Shown: positions 1 to 6,709 of the stretch, one piece after another
Position numbering within the stretch: the stretch's first letter is position 1
Layout of the letters: every line of letters starts with the position of its first letter
Assembly: GCA_034189725.1 (NCBI GenBank)
Contig: JAXHUK010000015.1
Coordinates: 1-12,971 of the forward strand
Length of the DNA: 12,971 nt
Direction of reading: 5' to 3'
Source of the DNA: JAXHUK01 sp034189725
GTDB taxonomy: Bacteria > Chloroflexota > Dehalococcoidia > SZUA-161
The notes under the pieces: model-generated
Seen by the model: the letters and a program-made list of their open reading frames with translations, nothing else
Database searches by the model: none
What the model was told of the DNA's origin: nothing
Made by a program: the position numbers and the translations under genes

Positions 1-1567
1 CTTCTTCTAGCACCCCGTGTTCCTCAACGATAGAGGGTTCCTCAGATATGCTCCCAGGGTGCTCCATAAGTCGTACTACTTTCTGTTCAACGAGGTCAAT
101 CTCTGCGATGTAGGCTTTCTCTGCGCATATAATCTCTACCATTGCGCGTTGCCCTGAGAACACTACGGTTTCCTCTTCTCCCCCGGGCGTGTCACTTATG
201 GTCACCGACATGCCGCCGCTTTGTGCGAGTGCCACATTGTTTATACTACCCCCGAGGGCCAGAAGTTCCTGAATCCCGGGATCAGCCATGGCAATATCAA
301 TCGCTGCTTGCTCATCGGCTTCTGAGGATTGAGAAAACGGTGCCCATGCAGTGTCCACTGGAGTTATCTCGGTTACCTCCCTGGCATCCATGTCGATATG
401 TACCTTCCAACAGGCTTCTCCGGATCTCATCATAACCCATGCCCTGTTCTGTGACGGCGAGTTAAGAGCGGTATTCGCGCCACTGTCAGCTTTAATGAAG
501 CCAGTGGTGAAGAATCCCATTACACCCTCCAGGGTAGCACCATCATCGATGAGAGCCATAACCTCTGGATCAGACCTGGCGATATCGAGAATCTCCGTGC
601 CAAGTCCGTCCTTATCCGTAATTTGGAATGAATGGGGCCAATTCCCCCCGAACACTGTAACTTGTGGTTCCTGTGCTTCTTCAATCACACTCACACTCAG
701 TACACACTCCTTTTCGAGATCTATCTCTACGACGTACAATGTGTCCCCTTGCCTTACGTGCACCATAGCCATCATCACCATATTCGGTACTTCTACCTTA
801 TCGCTTTCTTCTTCAACCTTGATCGCACTCATTGTATAGACGGGGAACACATTTTCTATAGTGCCTCCATCGGCCAGGATACCCTGAACCTCAGGGTCAG
901 CTTCAGCTATAGAAATAGCCTTCTGCTGATCCTCTTCGGTTAGTTCAGGCATCGGGATCGATTCGACCTCGGTTACCTTTTTCGTGACAAGGTCTACGTT
1001 GGCAGCGACAAGCGGACTCATTGCTGCGCCACAAACCACCACTCCCTTGCCATCGCCTACCTGGACAACCTTCACCAGGGTAATTTCTTCGACATTCTCT
1101 CCGAGAGCTGCCTTAACCTCTGGTGCATTCTGCGCGATCTCCGCTGCTTCAGCATATGCCGGATTTGTACCGGATGGTATTCCAAGGCTTAGCCCAGCAA
1201 TCAGCGCCATTGCCAGCACAGCGACCGTCACGGTTCTCCATGCTGGCTGTCGTGCGATTGTTTCTCTTATCATGGTTCCTCTTTCTCGTAATTTGGATTG
1301 CGTTGCCCTCCATATCGTGACCCTTGGTTGCTCTTCGGCTGCAAGCCGCTGTCTGATTTCAGCCCACGCTCGTGGAGAAAGGGTAGTTGCTGCTGCTGTT
1401 GCCATAAGCACATGACGAACGGCCTTCTGGGTGGCAACAAGCGCTTCCAACTCCGTTTGACAGTGGGTGCAGGCCGAGAGATGAACTCGAATATTCTCCT
1501 GCTCACTGGGCGCTAGCTCACCATCGAGATAGGCCTCGAAAAGCACTCTCGCGTCTTTGCAGTTCAT
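1..1567 (-). CDS. Anti-sigma factor: zinc finger, one membrane segment, four PepSY-like repeats (partial, runs off left edge)
   Basis: The minus strand is open for 522 codons from ATG 1567 to the window edge, so the C-terminus is missing. Residues 3-36 hold a ZAS zinc-binding pattern: C3, H29, C33, C36 (HLSACTHC). In this family that segment holds an ECF sigma factor inactive in the cytoplasm. Residues 112-130 form one hydrophobic segment, placing the rest outside the membrane. The outer part repeats a unit four times: an Ala-rich helix ending in (A/S)DPE-like residues (about 147-150, 223-226, 332-335, 428-431) and a G-G-(T/S)-I-x-N-V-like turn, then strands with an I/V-D-L/M-x4-V motif (for example IDLEKECVL, 282-290). 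This resembles PepSY domains. The ribosome site AGGAGG (1575-1580) is 7 nt from the ATG and abuts the end of the sigma gene, 14 nt away, so the two are co-transcribed. Pairing with the sigma factor is well supported; the signal sensed is unknown. Confidence 0.88.
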   Translation of the reverse strand, partial: MNCKDARVLFEAYLDGELAPSEQENIRVHLSACTHCQTELEALVATQKAVRHVLMATAAATTLSPRAWAEIRQRLAAEEQPRVTIWRATQSKLRERGTMIRETIARQPAWRTVTVAVLAMALIAGLSLGIPSGTNPAYAEAAEIAQNAPEVKAALGENVEEITLVKVVQVGDGKGVVVCGAAMSPLVAANVDLVTKKVTEVESIPMPELTEEDQQKAISIAEADPEVQGILADGGTIENVFPVYTMSAIKVEEESDKVEVPNMVMMAMVHVRQGDTLYVVEIDLEKECVLSVSVIEEAQEPQVTVFGGNWPHSFQITDKDGLGTEILDIARSDPEVMALIDDGATLEGVMGFFTTGFIKADSGANTALNSPSQNRAWVMMRSGEACWKVHIDMDAREVTEITPVDTAWAPFSQSSEADEQAAIDIAMADPGIQELLALGGSINNVALAQSGGMSVTISDTPGGEEETVVFSGQRAMVEIICAEKAYIAEIDLVEQKVVRLMEHPGSISEEPSIVEEHGVLEE

Positions 1568-1581
1568 GATCCTTCCTCCTT

Positions 1582-2145
1582 TTAGCACGACTCGTCTTCC
1601 CCGGGGAGTTTCAATTGCTCTCGCAGTTTGTTCATTGCCTGGTTGATCCGCGACTTGACTGTGCCCAGGGGGATATCCAGAACCTGAGCGATCTCATCGT
1701 AGGACAAATCGTTGAAGTACCGCAGGACAAGCACCGGGCGATGTCTGCCATTGAGGTGATTTATTGCCCTCAGCATTGTTTCATACTCCAGCCTGCTCAT
1801 TACAATGTCCTCCGTGAGTAGCTCACTCTGTATCCCTGGCAGGTCAAATCCGTTTTCTGTCGCCTTCTCCAGTGACAAAGAAGAGGGCTTTTTCTTGCGT
1901 TGCCGGCACACGCATCGGTTGACAGTGATACGGTGGAGCCAGGTGGTAAGCTTACCCTTGGTTGGATCGAAGGTGTGTCGTGCCCTCCACACAGTCAACC
2001 ACACCTCCTGAAGGACGTCCTCAGCCTCTTCCCTGTCGCCGGTCATGAGATAGGCAGTCCTGAACACCAGCCCCTGATACTGCTGGAACAATGCCTCGAA
2101 GGCATCTATGTCGCCTGACTGCCATTTCTCAGCTGCGTTGTTCAT
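1582..2145 (-). CDS. ECF-type RNA polymerase sigma factor (SigW/RpoE-like)
   Basis: 187 residues, normal length for an extracytoplasmic-function sigma-70 factor. Region 2 spans about residues 14-83 and includes the core-binding and -10-melting stretch with AEDVLQEVWLTVW (41-53). Region 4 spans about 122-176 with the helix-turn-helix LSYDEIAQVLDIPLGTVKSR (147-166), which reads the -35 element. The linker (about 84-120) is variable. The gene directly downstream encodes a zinc-finger membrane anti-sigma factor, the usual partner. The start at 2145 lacks a Shine-Dalgarno sequence; the sigma-W-like promoter just upstream would place transcription start only a few bases before the ATG, so translation may be nearly leaderless. 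Autoregulation is inferred from that promoter. Confidence 0.95.
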   Translation of the reverse strand: MNNAAEKWQSGDIDAFEALFQQYQGLVFRTAYLMTGDREEAEDVLQEVWLTVWRARHTFDPTKGKLTTWLHRITVNRCVCRQRKKKPSSLSLEKATENGFDLPGIQSELLTEDIVMSRLEYETMLRAINHLNGRHRPVLVLRYFNDLSYDEIAQVLDIPLGTVKSRINQAMNKLREQLKLPGEDESC

Positions 2146-2155
2146 CTGCTTATAC

Positions 2156-2183
2156 TATACGTTTTTTCGGTCGAAAAAGTTCA
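2156..2183 (-). promoter_or_regulatory. ECF-sigma-type promoter of the sigma/anti-sigma operon
   Basis: On the minus strand, TGAACT (2178-2183) is followed by exactly 16 bases and CGTATA (2156-2161). This matches the sigma-W-like pattern TGAAAC-N16-CGTA, implying self-activation by the sigma factor. The spacer contains a dyad TTTTTCG-GT-CGAAAAA (2163-2178) lying between the two boxes. The expected start of transcription (about 2148-2150) is only a few bases from the ATG at 2145. A weaker housekeeping -10 (TATAGT, 2154-2159) overlaps. Confidence 0.65.
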
Positions 2184-2219
2184 TTTTTCTACTGGTATTC
2201 AAGCGGTGATTCAGAGGTA

Positions 2220-2261
2220 ACCTCAGCCATTCAGACAGCTAGCTGTCTGAATGGCTGAGGT
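2220..2261. repeat. 42-bp perfect palindrome
   Basis: Positions 2220-2240 are the exact reverse complement of 2241-2261; the arms meet without a loop at AGCTAGCT. It lies between the divergent sigma and merR genes, so it is not a terminator of either. It has no T-run. It could be a dispersed palindromic (REP/MITE-like) element or a binding site; which cannot be told from one copy. Confidence 0.8.
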
Positions 2262-2387
2262 CGAGGCTTACATAGTTGTTCTCGAATAGCCCTAGACGTA
2301 ATGCAGTGCTTACGCTCGTAAGGTGGTCAGGTGAGTTTGAGATGGTGAGATGAAATGAGCCTACGTTGTATTGAACGCTTTCTCTTT
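2262..2387. other. Intergenic stretch with no recognised feature
   Basis: Between the 42-bp palindrome and the next palindrome no reading frame with a ribosome site, promoter or known RNA was recognised. A small stem (CGTAA...TTACG, near 2299-2316) is the only structure noted. Confidence 0.5.
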
Positions 2388-2419
2388 AGGTAGGGGCATA
2401 GCATGCTGTGCCCCTACCT
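2388..2419. repeat. 32-bp near-perfect palindrome of the TAGGGGC type
   Basis: Arms AGGTAGGGGCA (2388-2398) and TGCCCCTACCT (2409-2419) are exact complements; the centre AGCATGCT (2400-2407) is itself a palindrome, with a single T/G mismatch between arm and centre. It is followed by TTTT on the plus strand, but no plus-strand gene ends upstream, so a terminator role is unlikely unless an unseen small RNA is present. It shares TAGGGGC/GCCCCTA with the palindrome at 3375-3408, which points to a dispersed family. Confidence 0.75.
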
Positions 2420-2452
2420 TTTGGTTCATATTCTGCTTTTTGGGGTACCCTA

Positions 2453-2483
2453 TTGACTCTCCCGTAGCGGGAGGGTATATACT
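2453..2483 (+). promoter_or_regulatory. MerR-type promoter and operator of the merR-family gene
   Basis: -35 TTGACT (2453-2458) and -10 TATACT (2478-2483) are separated by 19 bp, the over-long spacer typical of promoters that MerR proteins activate by distorting DNA. The spacer region holds the dyad ACTCTCCCG (2456-2464), TAG, CGGGAGGGT (2468-2476), with one mismatch between arms, the usual form of MerR operators. It lies 42 bp before the regulator's start codon, so the gene is almost certainly autoregulated. Confidence 0.88.
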
Positions 2484-2524
2484 CCAGGGGAAGGCCTTCG
2501 AAATACCACCAATGGAGAGGAGCA

Positions 2525-3340
2525 ATGCTTAAAATCGGCGACTTTTCCAGACTCAGCCGGGTTACGGTAAAAGCTCTGCGTTACTACGACGAGATCGGTC
2601 TGCTCAGGCCGGCAGAGGTAGACCTGTTCACCGGATACCGCTACTACTCGGTTAGCCAGTTACCACGGCTCAATCGCATTGTCGTTCTGAAAAACCTGGG
2701 GCTCTCGCTCGAAGAGATCGCCCAACTCCTGACCGATAACCTGCCCTCAGACCAGATTCGGCGGATGTTACGTGTCAAACAGGCCGAGATTCAGCAAAGG
2801 GTATGCGAAGAGCAGGAACGACTGCTGCGAGTGGAGGAGTTGCTGATAAGAATTGAAAAGGAGGATATGATGCCAGCTTATGAAGTAGTGATTAAAAAGG
2901 CTCATCCCCAGATGTTTGCGTTAGTACGTGACGTACTACCCACATATGGTGATATCGGGCAGCTCTACGGTGAGATATTCGCCCACATTGGGAAACATGG
3001 AGTCGCGCCAATGGGGCCACCGATGGCTATCTACCATGATGCCGAGTACCGGGAGCGAGATGTCGATGTGGAAGCAGCCGTGCCTGTAGGTGGATCAGAA
3101 CCTGATGCTGGAAGGGTGTCACTGCGTGAGCTACCAGCGGTGGAACAGCTAGCCTGCGTGGTGCATGTAGGGGCATTCGATGGCATAGACCAGGCATACA
3201 ATGCGCTCATGACCTGGATCGAGACCAATGGTTTCAACATCATCGGCCCCAGCCGGGAGGTTTATCTGCAGGGGCCTGGCCCGGGCACTGACCCGGCATC
3301 ATACGTAACCGAGGTGCAATTTCCTGTTGAGAAGGCCTAG
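2525..3340 (+). CDS. MerR-family transcriptional activator with GyrI-like effector domain (BmrR-like)
   Basis: 271 residues, close to BmrR length. The N-terminal winged helix-turn-helix (residues 1-70) has the family marks VTVKALRYYDEIGLLRP (13-29) and GYRYYSVSQ (37-45). A dimerising coiled coil follows (about 80-112), then a GyrI-like ligand domain (about 118-270) with PMAIYHD (166-172), the helix YNALMTWIETNGF (225-237) and acidic E245 in PSREVYL, equivalent by position to the drug-contacting Glu of BmrR. Such proteins bind bulky, often cationic compounds and activate efflux genes. Here no transporter follows: the next gene is convergent, so any target beyond the gene itself lies elsewhere. 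Start ATG 2525 is supported by AGAGGAG (2516-2522). The ligand cannot be told from sequence. Confidence 0.93.
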   Translation: MLKIGDFSRLSRVTVKALRYYDEIGLLRPAEVDLFTGYRYYSVSQLPRLNRIVVLKNLGLSLEEIAQLLTDNLPSDQIRRMLRVKQAEIQQRVCEEQERLLRVEELLIRIEKEDMMPAYEVVIKKAHPQMFALVRDVLPTYGDIGQLYGEIFAHIGKHGVAPMGPPMAIYHDAEYRERDVDVEAAVPVGGSEPDAGRVSLRELPAVEQLACVVHVGAFDGIDQAYNALMTWIETNGFNIIGPSREVYLQGPGPGTDPASYVTEVQFPVEKA

Positions 3341-3374
3341 CAAAAGTCGCCATCCTGTCATTGAGTTGCGAGAA

Positions 3375-3408
3375 CATATAGGGGCGTTCAATTGAACGCC
3401 CCTATATG
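3375..3408. repeat. 34-bp perfect palindrome of the TAGGGGC type, downstream of merR
   Basis: Positions 3375-3391 are the exact reverse complement of 3392-3408 (outer CATATAGGGGCG, centre TTCAATTGAA). It lies 35 bp after the merR stop and could stop transcription, but it lacks a T-run on the plus strand. The shared TAGGGGC ends with the copy at 2388-2419 suggest two members of one dispersed palindrome family flanking merR. Confidence 0.78.
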
Positions 3409-3439
3409 ATTCCCCCTCAATTCATGGGTATGTTCTCTT

Positions 3440-3505
3440 TAAGCGGGAGGGGCTTCGCCGAGCCTGTGCTGAGGAACGAAGTAGCTCTGCATGACATAAA
3501 GATGC
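3440..3505. other. Possible dispersed intergenic repeat between merR and the CheC gene
   Basis: The stretch contains GGGGCTTCGCCGAGCCTG followed by TGCTGAGGAACGAAG; GCTTCG and CGAAG could pair. The wording resembles the widespread intergenic repeats with AGCCTG-TGCTGAG cores seen in many environmental bacterial genomes. This rests on memory of that pattern only and on one copy. The remainder up to 3599 shows no gene. Confidence 0.3.
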
Positions 3506-3599
3506 GTTGGTAGGCTGGAGCATTCGTTGTCACATTCTCGGTTTTATCGGATGGGGTACTCGTTAGTTAGGTGTAGGAGCGACTGACAATCTCAGAAAG

Positions 3600-4238
3600 T
3601 TATGCGACATTGGAGGTTAGTCTTTTGCTATACCAGGCTGCAGTCAATACGTACAGAAACTCAGGGTTGGGTAAAACAAGGAATGTTCCGTTCGTCTTAT
3701 AGCCATTTGTGCCAAAAGTCGATTCCACAATCCAGGATTCGCCTGATGTTTGCTGGATCTGAGAGAGGGCAATATTCAGAATCGGCTCCGCCATACTCAT
3801 CATGACAACGGGTGGCGAAGGCAGGAATTGCAGTCCTGTAGAAGCAGCCAGCGCATTGAGGAAGTATCCACCCATTATGTTACCGATCTCCCCCAGGCCT
3901 GATTGCTCCAACTCGCCCAGATTCTGTGTCGTACCAGGGGGCTCACCCATCATTATATCCAGTAGCTCAAATGCAGCTTTGGGATCATAGACCAGCAATA
4001 TCTGGCCCTCGGCGCTTCCGGTCACCCTCAAGTGAATCCCTACTACGTTTGCCTTGGGCCCCCCGAAGAGATAAGGAACATCTTTGATATCAACCGATCG
4101 AGGGATCAGTGTAATAATGGTTATCTCTCGATTGATCATCTTCGAAAGGCCGTAGATGGCATTGGAAATACCGGCGCTTATCAGCTCCGCCCAGGCCCTG
4201 CGATCAATGTTACTGTGTATCACACTTTCATCACCCAA
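3600..4238 (-). CDS. CheC-family protein (CheY-P phosphatase-like)
   Basis: Full two-site CheC fold (about 212-220 residues). Counting from the upstream ATG at 4262, the second active-site helix is intact: E125-I-G-N128 in SGLGEIGNIMGGYFLNAL, followed by PSPP (148-151) at the expected distance. The first site reads ELISAGISNAI, with G31 where the catalytic Glu should be and N34 kept, so probably only one site is active. CheC proteins remove phosphate from CheY-like receivers. No other chemotaxis or flagellar gene is in the window, so the partner is unknown. Start choice: ATG 4262 has no ribosome site, whereas AAGGAGG (4245-4251) sits 6 nt before TTG 4238; the TTG is preferred. A promoter lies upstream at 4321-4348. 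Confidence 0.88.
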   Translation of the reverse strand: MGDESVIHSNIDRRAWAELISAGISNAIYGLSKMINREITIITLIPRSVDIKDVPYLFGGPKANVVGIHLRVTGSAEGQILLVYDPKAAFELLDIMMGEPPGTTQNLGELEQSGLGEIGNIMGGYFLNALAASTGLQFLPSPPVVMMSMAEPILNIALSQIQQTSGESWIVESTFGTNGYKTNGTFLVLPNPEFLYVLTAAWYSKRLTSNVA

Positions 4239-4320
4239 TACCAACCTCCTTAATCGCGGCATGATTTAAGCGTACACACGAAAGTACCGTTCTTCATAAT
4301 CTTAAGTGTTACTGCCTTAT

Positions 4321-4348
4321 AGTATAATAGTAACCTATGCGCAGACAA
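4321..4348 (-). promoter_or_regulatory. Probable promoter of the CheC-family gene
   Basis: Minus-strand TTGTCT (4343-4348), 16-bp spacer, TATACT (4321-4326). It points toward the CheC gene with about 75 nt of leader before the TTG start. Alternative overlapping -10 TATTAT makes the exact start uncertain. Confidence 0.55.
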
Positions 4349-4567
4349 TACCCGCTTTGTTCCTACTACATGGTGCAATAGTACTACATAAACATACCAC
4401 GAGCCCTGCACATTGCTTTCCACACAACCTGCCAGCACGGTGCAGATGTGAGGGGGAAATGCTCTACCGGGGGCAAGCACGCTCGCCCTGTGAGACAGGA
4501 CTTTCCAACAGGAGAGCACAGGACAGTCTACACCCTTCAATTGAGACAGCGGGAACCGATCATATTA
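4349..4567. other. Non-coding stretch between divergent promoters
   Basis: Open frames overlap here on both strands (4306-4584 plus, 4250-4540 minus), but neither has a ribosome site or a recognisable protein, and they contradict each other. No known RNA or repeat is seen. Confidence 0.5.
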
Positions 4568-4596
4568 TTGACAGGATTATCTGAAAAGACTATGGT
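4568..4596 (+). promoter_or_regulatory. Probable promoter of the oxidoreductase gene
   Basis: Consensus -35 TTGACA (4568-4573), 17-bp spacer, TATGGT (4591-4596). The leader to the ATG at 4687 would be about 85 nt and contains a possible stem GGTGGT...ACCGCC. Confidence 0.55.
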
Positions 4597-4686
4597 CAGG
4601 CCACAACCTGTATTTAGTACCGAGTAGCGAGTTGGTGGTGAGTCACAATACCGCCATGACGCTACAATGATCCTGGAGAAACAATA

Positions 4687-5661
4687 ATGAAAGCCATTAT
4701 CTACACCGAATACGGACCGCCGGATGTTCTTCACCTCAGAGATGTTCCAAAACCCACTCCCAGGGACAATGAGGTGCTCATTAGAGTAGGTGCCACAACT
4801 GTGAATCGAACGGACAGTGCAAGGCTTCGAGCACAGCCTTTCATCATGCGGTTCACCACAGGATTACGTAAACCCAGGAATAGAATTCCTGGCACCGATT
4901 TCGCAGGAAACGTCGAAGCCGTTGGCAAAGACGTTAAATCCTTAAAAGTCGGAGATGATGTTTTCGGTTTTGATGACAACGGTGTAAGCTCTCAGGCACA
5001 ATACACGACATATCCCGAACCTAAAGGGATAGCCACAATGCCACAAAATCTATCCTATGAGCAAGCTGTAGCGTGTCTGGAAGGAGCACATTATGCATAT
5101 AACTTTGTTAACAAGGTAACTCTTGTGAGGGGACAAAAAGTCCTCGTTAATGGTGCGACCGGAGCTATTGGTGCCGCAGCAGTGCAACTGTTAACCTATT
5201 TCGGTGCCGATGTGACGGCTGTATGCGCTTCAGAAAACGAAGAATTGGTTAGATCGTTAGGAGCCACGACAGTAATTGACTATACAAAAGAAGATTTCAC
5301 CAAAGTCAACGAAACATACCACTATGTTTTTGATACAGTGGGTAAAAGCTCATTCAAGAAGTGCAAACCACTATTACAATCCGGTGGTATCTATATGTCA
5401 TCCGAATTGGGCTGGATGGCTCAAAATCTCCTCTTTACCCTCATTACGCCGATTTTTAGTGATAAAAAGGTCAGGTTCCCGCTTCCCACAAATCACCGGC
5501 GAACCGTCCTGTTTGTCAAGCAACTTTGTGAGGAAGGTGCGTTCAGAGCCGTGATTGACAGGAACTATCCACTGGAGGACATTGCAGAGGCGTATCGATA
5601 TGTCGAAACAGGGCAAAAAATAGGAAACGTCGTCATCACTATCGAACACACTAAGATATGA
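4687..5661 (+). CDS. NAD(P)H-dependent quinone oxidoreductase-like protein of the MDR (zinc-independent) superfamily
   Basis: 324 residues, normal length for the family. The N-terminal GroES-like domain (about 1-125) has MKAIIYTEYGPPDVLHL and IPGTDFAG (67-74); the zinc-ligand Cys/His set of alcohol dehydrogenases is absent. The Rossmann domain follows with VLVNGATGAIGAAAVQ (152-167), where the A-T-G-x-I-G loop fits NADP binding, then LGATTVIDY (191-199) and FDTVGK (215-220). Members reduce quinones, enones or similar carbonyls with NAD(P)H; the substrate here is not predictable. GGAGA (4675-4679) supports the ATG. The gene stands alone, with its own promoter, and ends facing the secreted-protein gene. 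Confidence 0.9.
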   Translation: MKAIIYTEYGPPDVLHLRDVPKPTPRDNEVLIRVGATTVNRTDSARLRAQPFIMRFTTGLRKPRNRIPGTDFAGNVEAVGKDVKSLKVGDDVFGFDDNGVSSQAQYTTYPEPKGIATMPQNLSYEQAVACLEGAHYAYNFVNKVTLVRGQKVLVNGATGAIGAAAVQLLTYFGADVTAVCASENEELVRSLGATTVIDYTKEDFTKVNETYHYVFDTVGKSSFKKCKPLLQSGGIYMSSELGWMAQNLLFTLITPIFSDKKVRFPLPTNHRRTVLFVKQLCEEGAFRAVIDRNYPLEDIAEAYRYVETGQKIGNVVITIEHTKI

Positions 5662-5716
5662 TGATACAATGTCATTGTCTGGAATCCCAGGCAAAGTTTT
5701 TCTAGAGCAAATAACA

Positions 5717-5748
5717 GAAGCGGGTATTTTCATCATAATACCCACTTC
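5717..5748. terminator. Hairpin between convergent genes, possible bidirectional terminator
   Basis: Left arm GAAGCGGGTATT (5717-5728) pairs with AATACCCACTTC (5737-5748) with one C/A mismatch and an 8-nt loop. It lies between the ends of the oxidoreductase gene (5661) and the convergent secreted-protein gene (5775). Neither side has a long T-run, so strength as an intrinsic terminator is uncertain. Confidence 0.5.
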
Positions 5749-5765
5749 CGCGTAGTTCTACTAAG

Positions 5766-5783
5766 ACTGACTAATTAGTCAGT
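5766..5783. repeat. 18-bp perfect palindrome overlapping a stop codon
   Basis: ACTGACTAATTAGTCAGT is self-complementary and covers the TAA stop (5775-5777) of the minus-strand gene. It could add to termination or be chance in AT-rich DNA. Confidence 0.5.
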
Positions 5784-6401
5784 TATATCAGCGATAGTTT
5801 TAATAAAGCTATCTTTTGGCCAATTCTCTATGTCCAGTGCCATTGGTATAATAACCTGATCGGCATATATACGATTCATTGAAGAGATTGTTCCATCATC
5901 GCCAATCAAGTACCGCCCCTGTGGGCCTCCCAATGTATAATATTTGCCAGGTTCGTATTCTCTGAGAAACATTACGTATGTTTCTCCAACAGAATACAAA
6001 GGATCATCGGTTACTATTTGTTCATTGCCAGCTCCAGTTTGATTAACAATAACCTGTTCGACTTTTTCACCCTTGAGAACCGTCTCTATTTTGAATAGAT
6101 ATTGTGTAAAATAAATACGAGGTTCTCCTTCTTCAGTTTTCAGGCCTACAGGTACGGATGTCACAGAATCAATTTTTTCAATTCTACCGACGGCAATCAA
6201 ATCCGAGGCCTTGCTCAGTTCTTCAAAACTTCCATATGCATAAGCCCAACTTACCTGTATAGCCGCAGGCTTATCTTCTCCATATTGAGCACTCTGGCAG
6301 GGTTCATCAGCTGATGCTATGACTAAAATCGTAGGTATTGCAATTATCGTTATTATTAACAGTACAATAAGGAATATGTGCCTATGTATAACAGTAGCCA
6401 C
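5775..6401 (-). CDS. Secreted or membrane-anchored protein of unknown function
   Basis: 208 residues from GTG 6401. The TTG at 6407 that lengthens the frame directly abuts GGAGG, while the GTG lies 6 nt after it, so the GTG is chosen. Residues about 9-30 are strongly hydrophobic (IFLIVLLIITIIAIPTILVI), followed by ASADEP, a signal peptide or anchor. The outer domain has segments SDLIAVGRIEKI, FKIETVLKGEK, DDPLYSVGETYVMFLREYEP and YYTLGGPQGRYLIG. This looks like a beta-rich domain met in bacterial secreted hypothetical proteins, but I cannot name the family. The gene starts 14 bp after a truncated metalloprotease frame on the same strand, suggesting one unit. Base composition is clearly more AT-rich than the flanking genes. 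Confidence 0.82.
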   Translation of the reverse strand: MATVIHRHIFLIVLLIITIIAIPTILVIASADEPCQSAQYGEDKPAAIQVSWAYAYGSFEELSKASDLIAVGRIEKIDSVTSVPVGLKTEEGEPRIYFTQYLFKIETVLKGEKVEQVIVNQTGAGNEQIVTDDPLYSVGETYVMFLREYEPGKYYTLGGPQGRYLIGDDGTISSMNRIYADQVIIPMALDIENWPKDSFIKTIADITD

Positions 6402-6415
6402 TATCAACCTCCGTA

Positions 6416-6709
6416 CTATACTCCATAGGTATCATACCTCGAACCTTCGCCACCAGTAAATCCGTTCATTAGCACGTCATCCCAGAGACCAACATCAGCG
6501 AGACCCAAAGCATGTCCTGGCTCATGGCATGTGACAGATCGGATTTTATTAGTAGCATAACCATCAGTGTACTGCTTGTTACAGGCCTGTCCTATACTGA
6601 TTTCGTATACATTATCATGTATAAGATCAAGTGTCAATATATCCTTATAAACTTTCTTCAAGGAGCATGTATAGTACAGGGCCTCCATTATTTCGAAGCT
6701 ACTATCCAA
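6416..6709 (-). pseudogene. Truncated matrixin/snapalysin-like zinc metalloprotease
   Basis: The 97-residue frame holds only the C-terminal part of a metzincin catalytic domain: RSVTCHEPGHALGLADVG carries H-E-x-x-H-x-x-G-x-x-D, followed by a Met-turn-like VLMNGFT. Two His and the Glu are present; the third zinc ligand would be Asp, as in snapalysin, not the His of classical matrixins. A whole domain is about 150-170 residues plus signal peptide; here a TAG (6713-6715) lies just before the frame, no ribosome site precedes the TTG or the ATG eight codons in, and no matching N-terminal part was seen in the other frames upstream. It ends soon after RYDTYGV, short of the usual last helix. Best read as a decayed gene or fragment, although a diverged short protein cannot be excluded. 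Confidence 0.6.

Noticed and set aside
142..1516. Several plus-strand open frames of 65-162 codons and a 78-codon minus frame
   Set aside because: They lie opposite or out of frame to the continuous 522-codon anti-sigma frame, which has a strong ribosome site and clear domains.
2388..2424. Intrinsic terminator (stem followed by TTTT)
   Set aside because: No plus-strand gene or promoter for a small RNA was found upstream, and only four T follow; a dispersed palindrome explains it better.
4250..4584. Overlapping 90-odd-codon frames on both strands between the CheC and oxidoreductase genes
   Set aside because: No ribosome sites, no recognisable protein features, and they overlap promoters on both strands.
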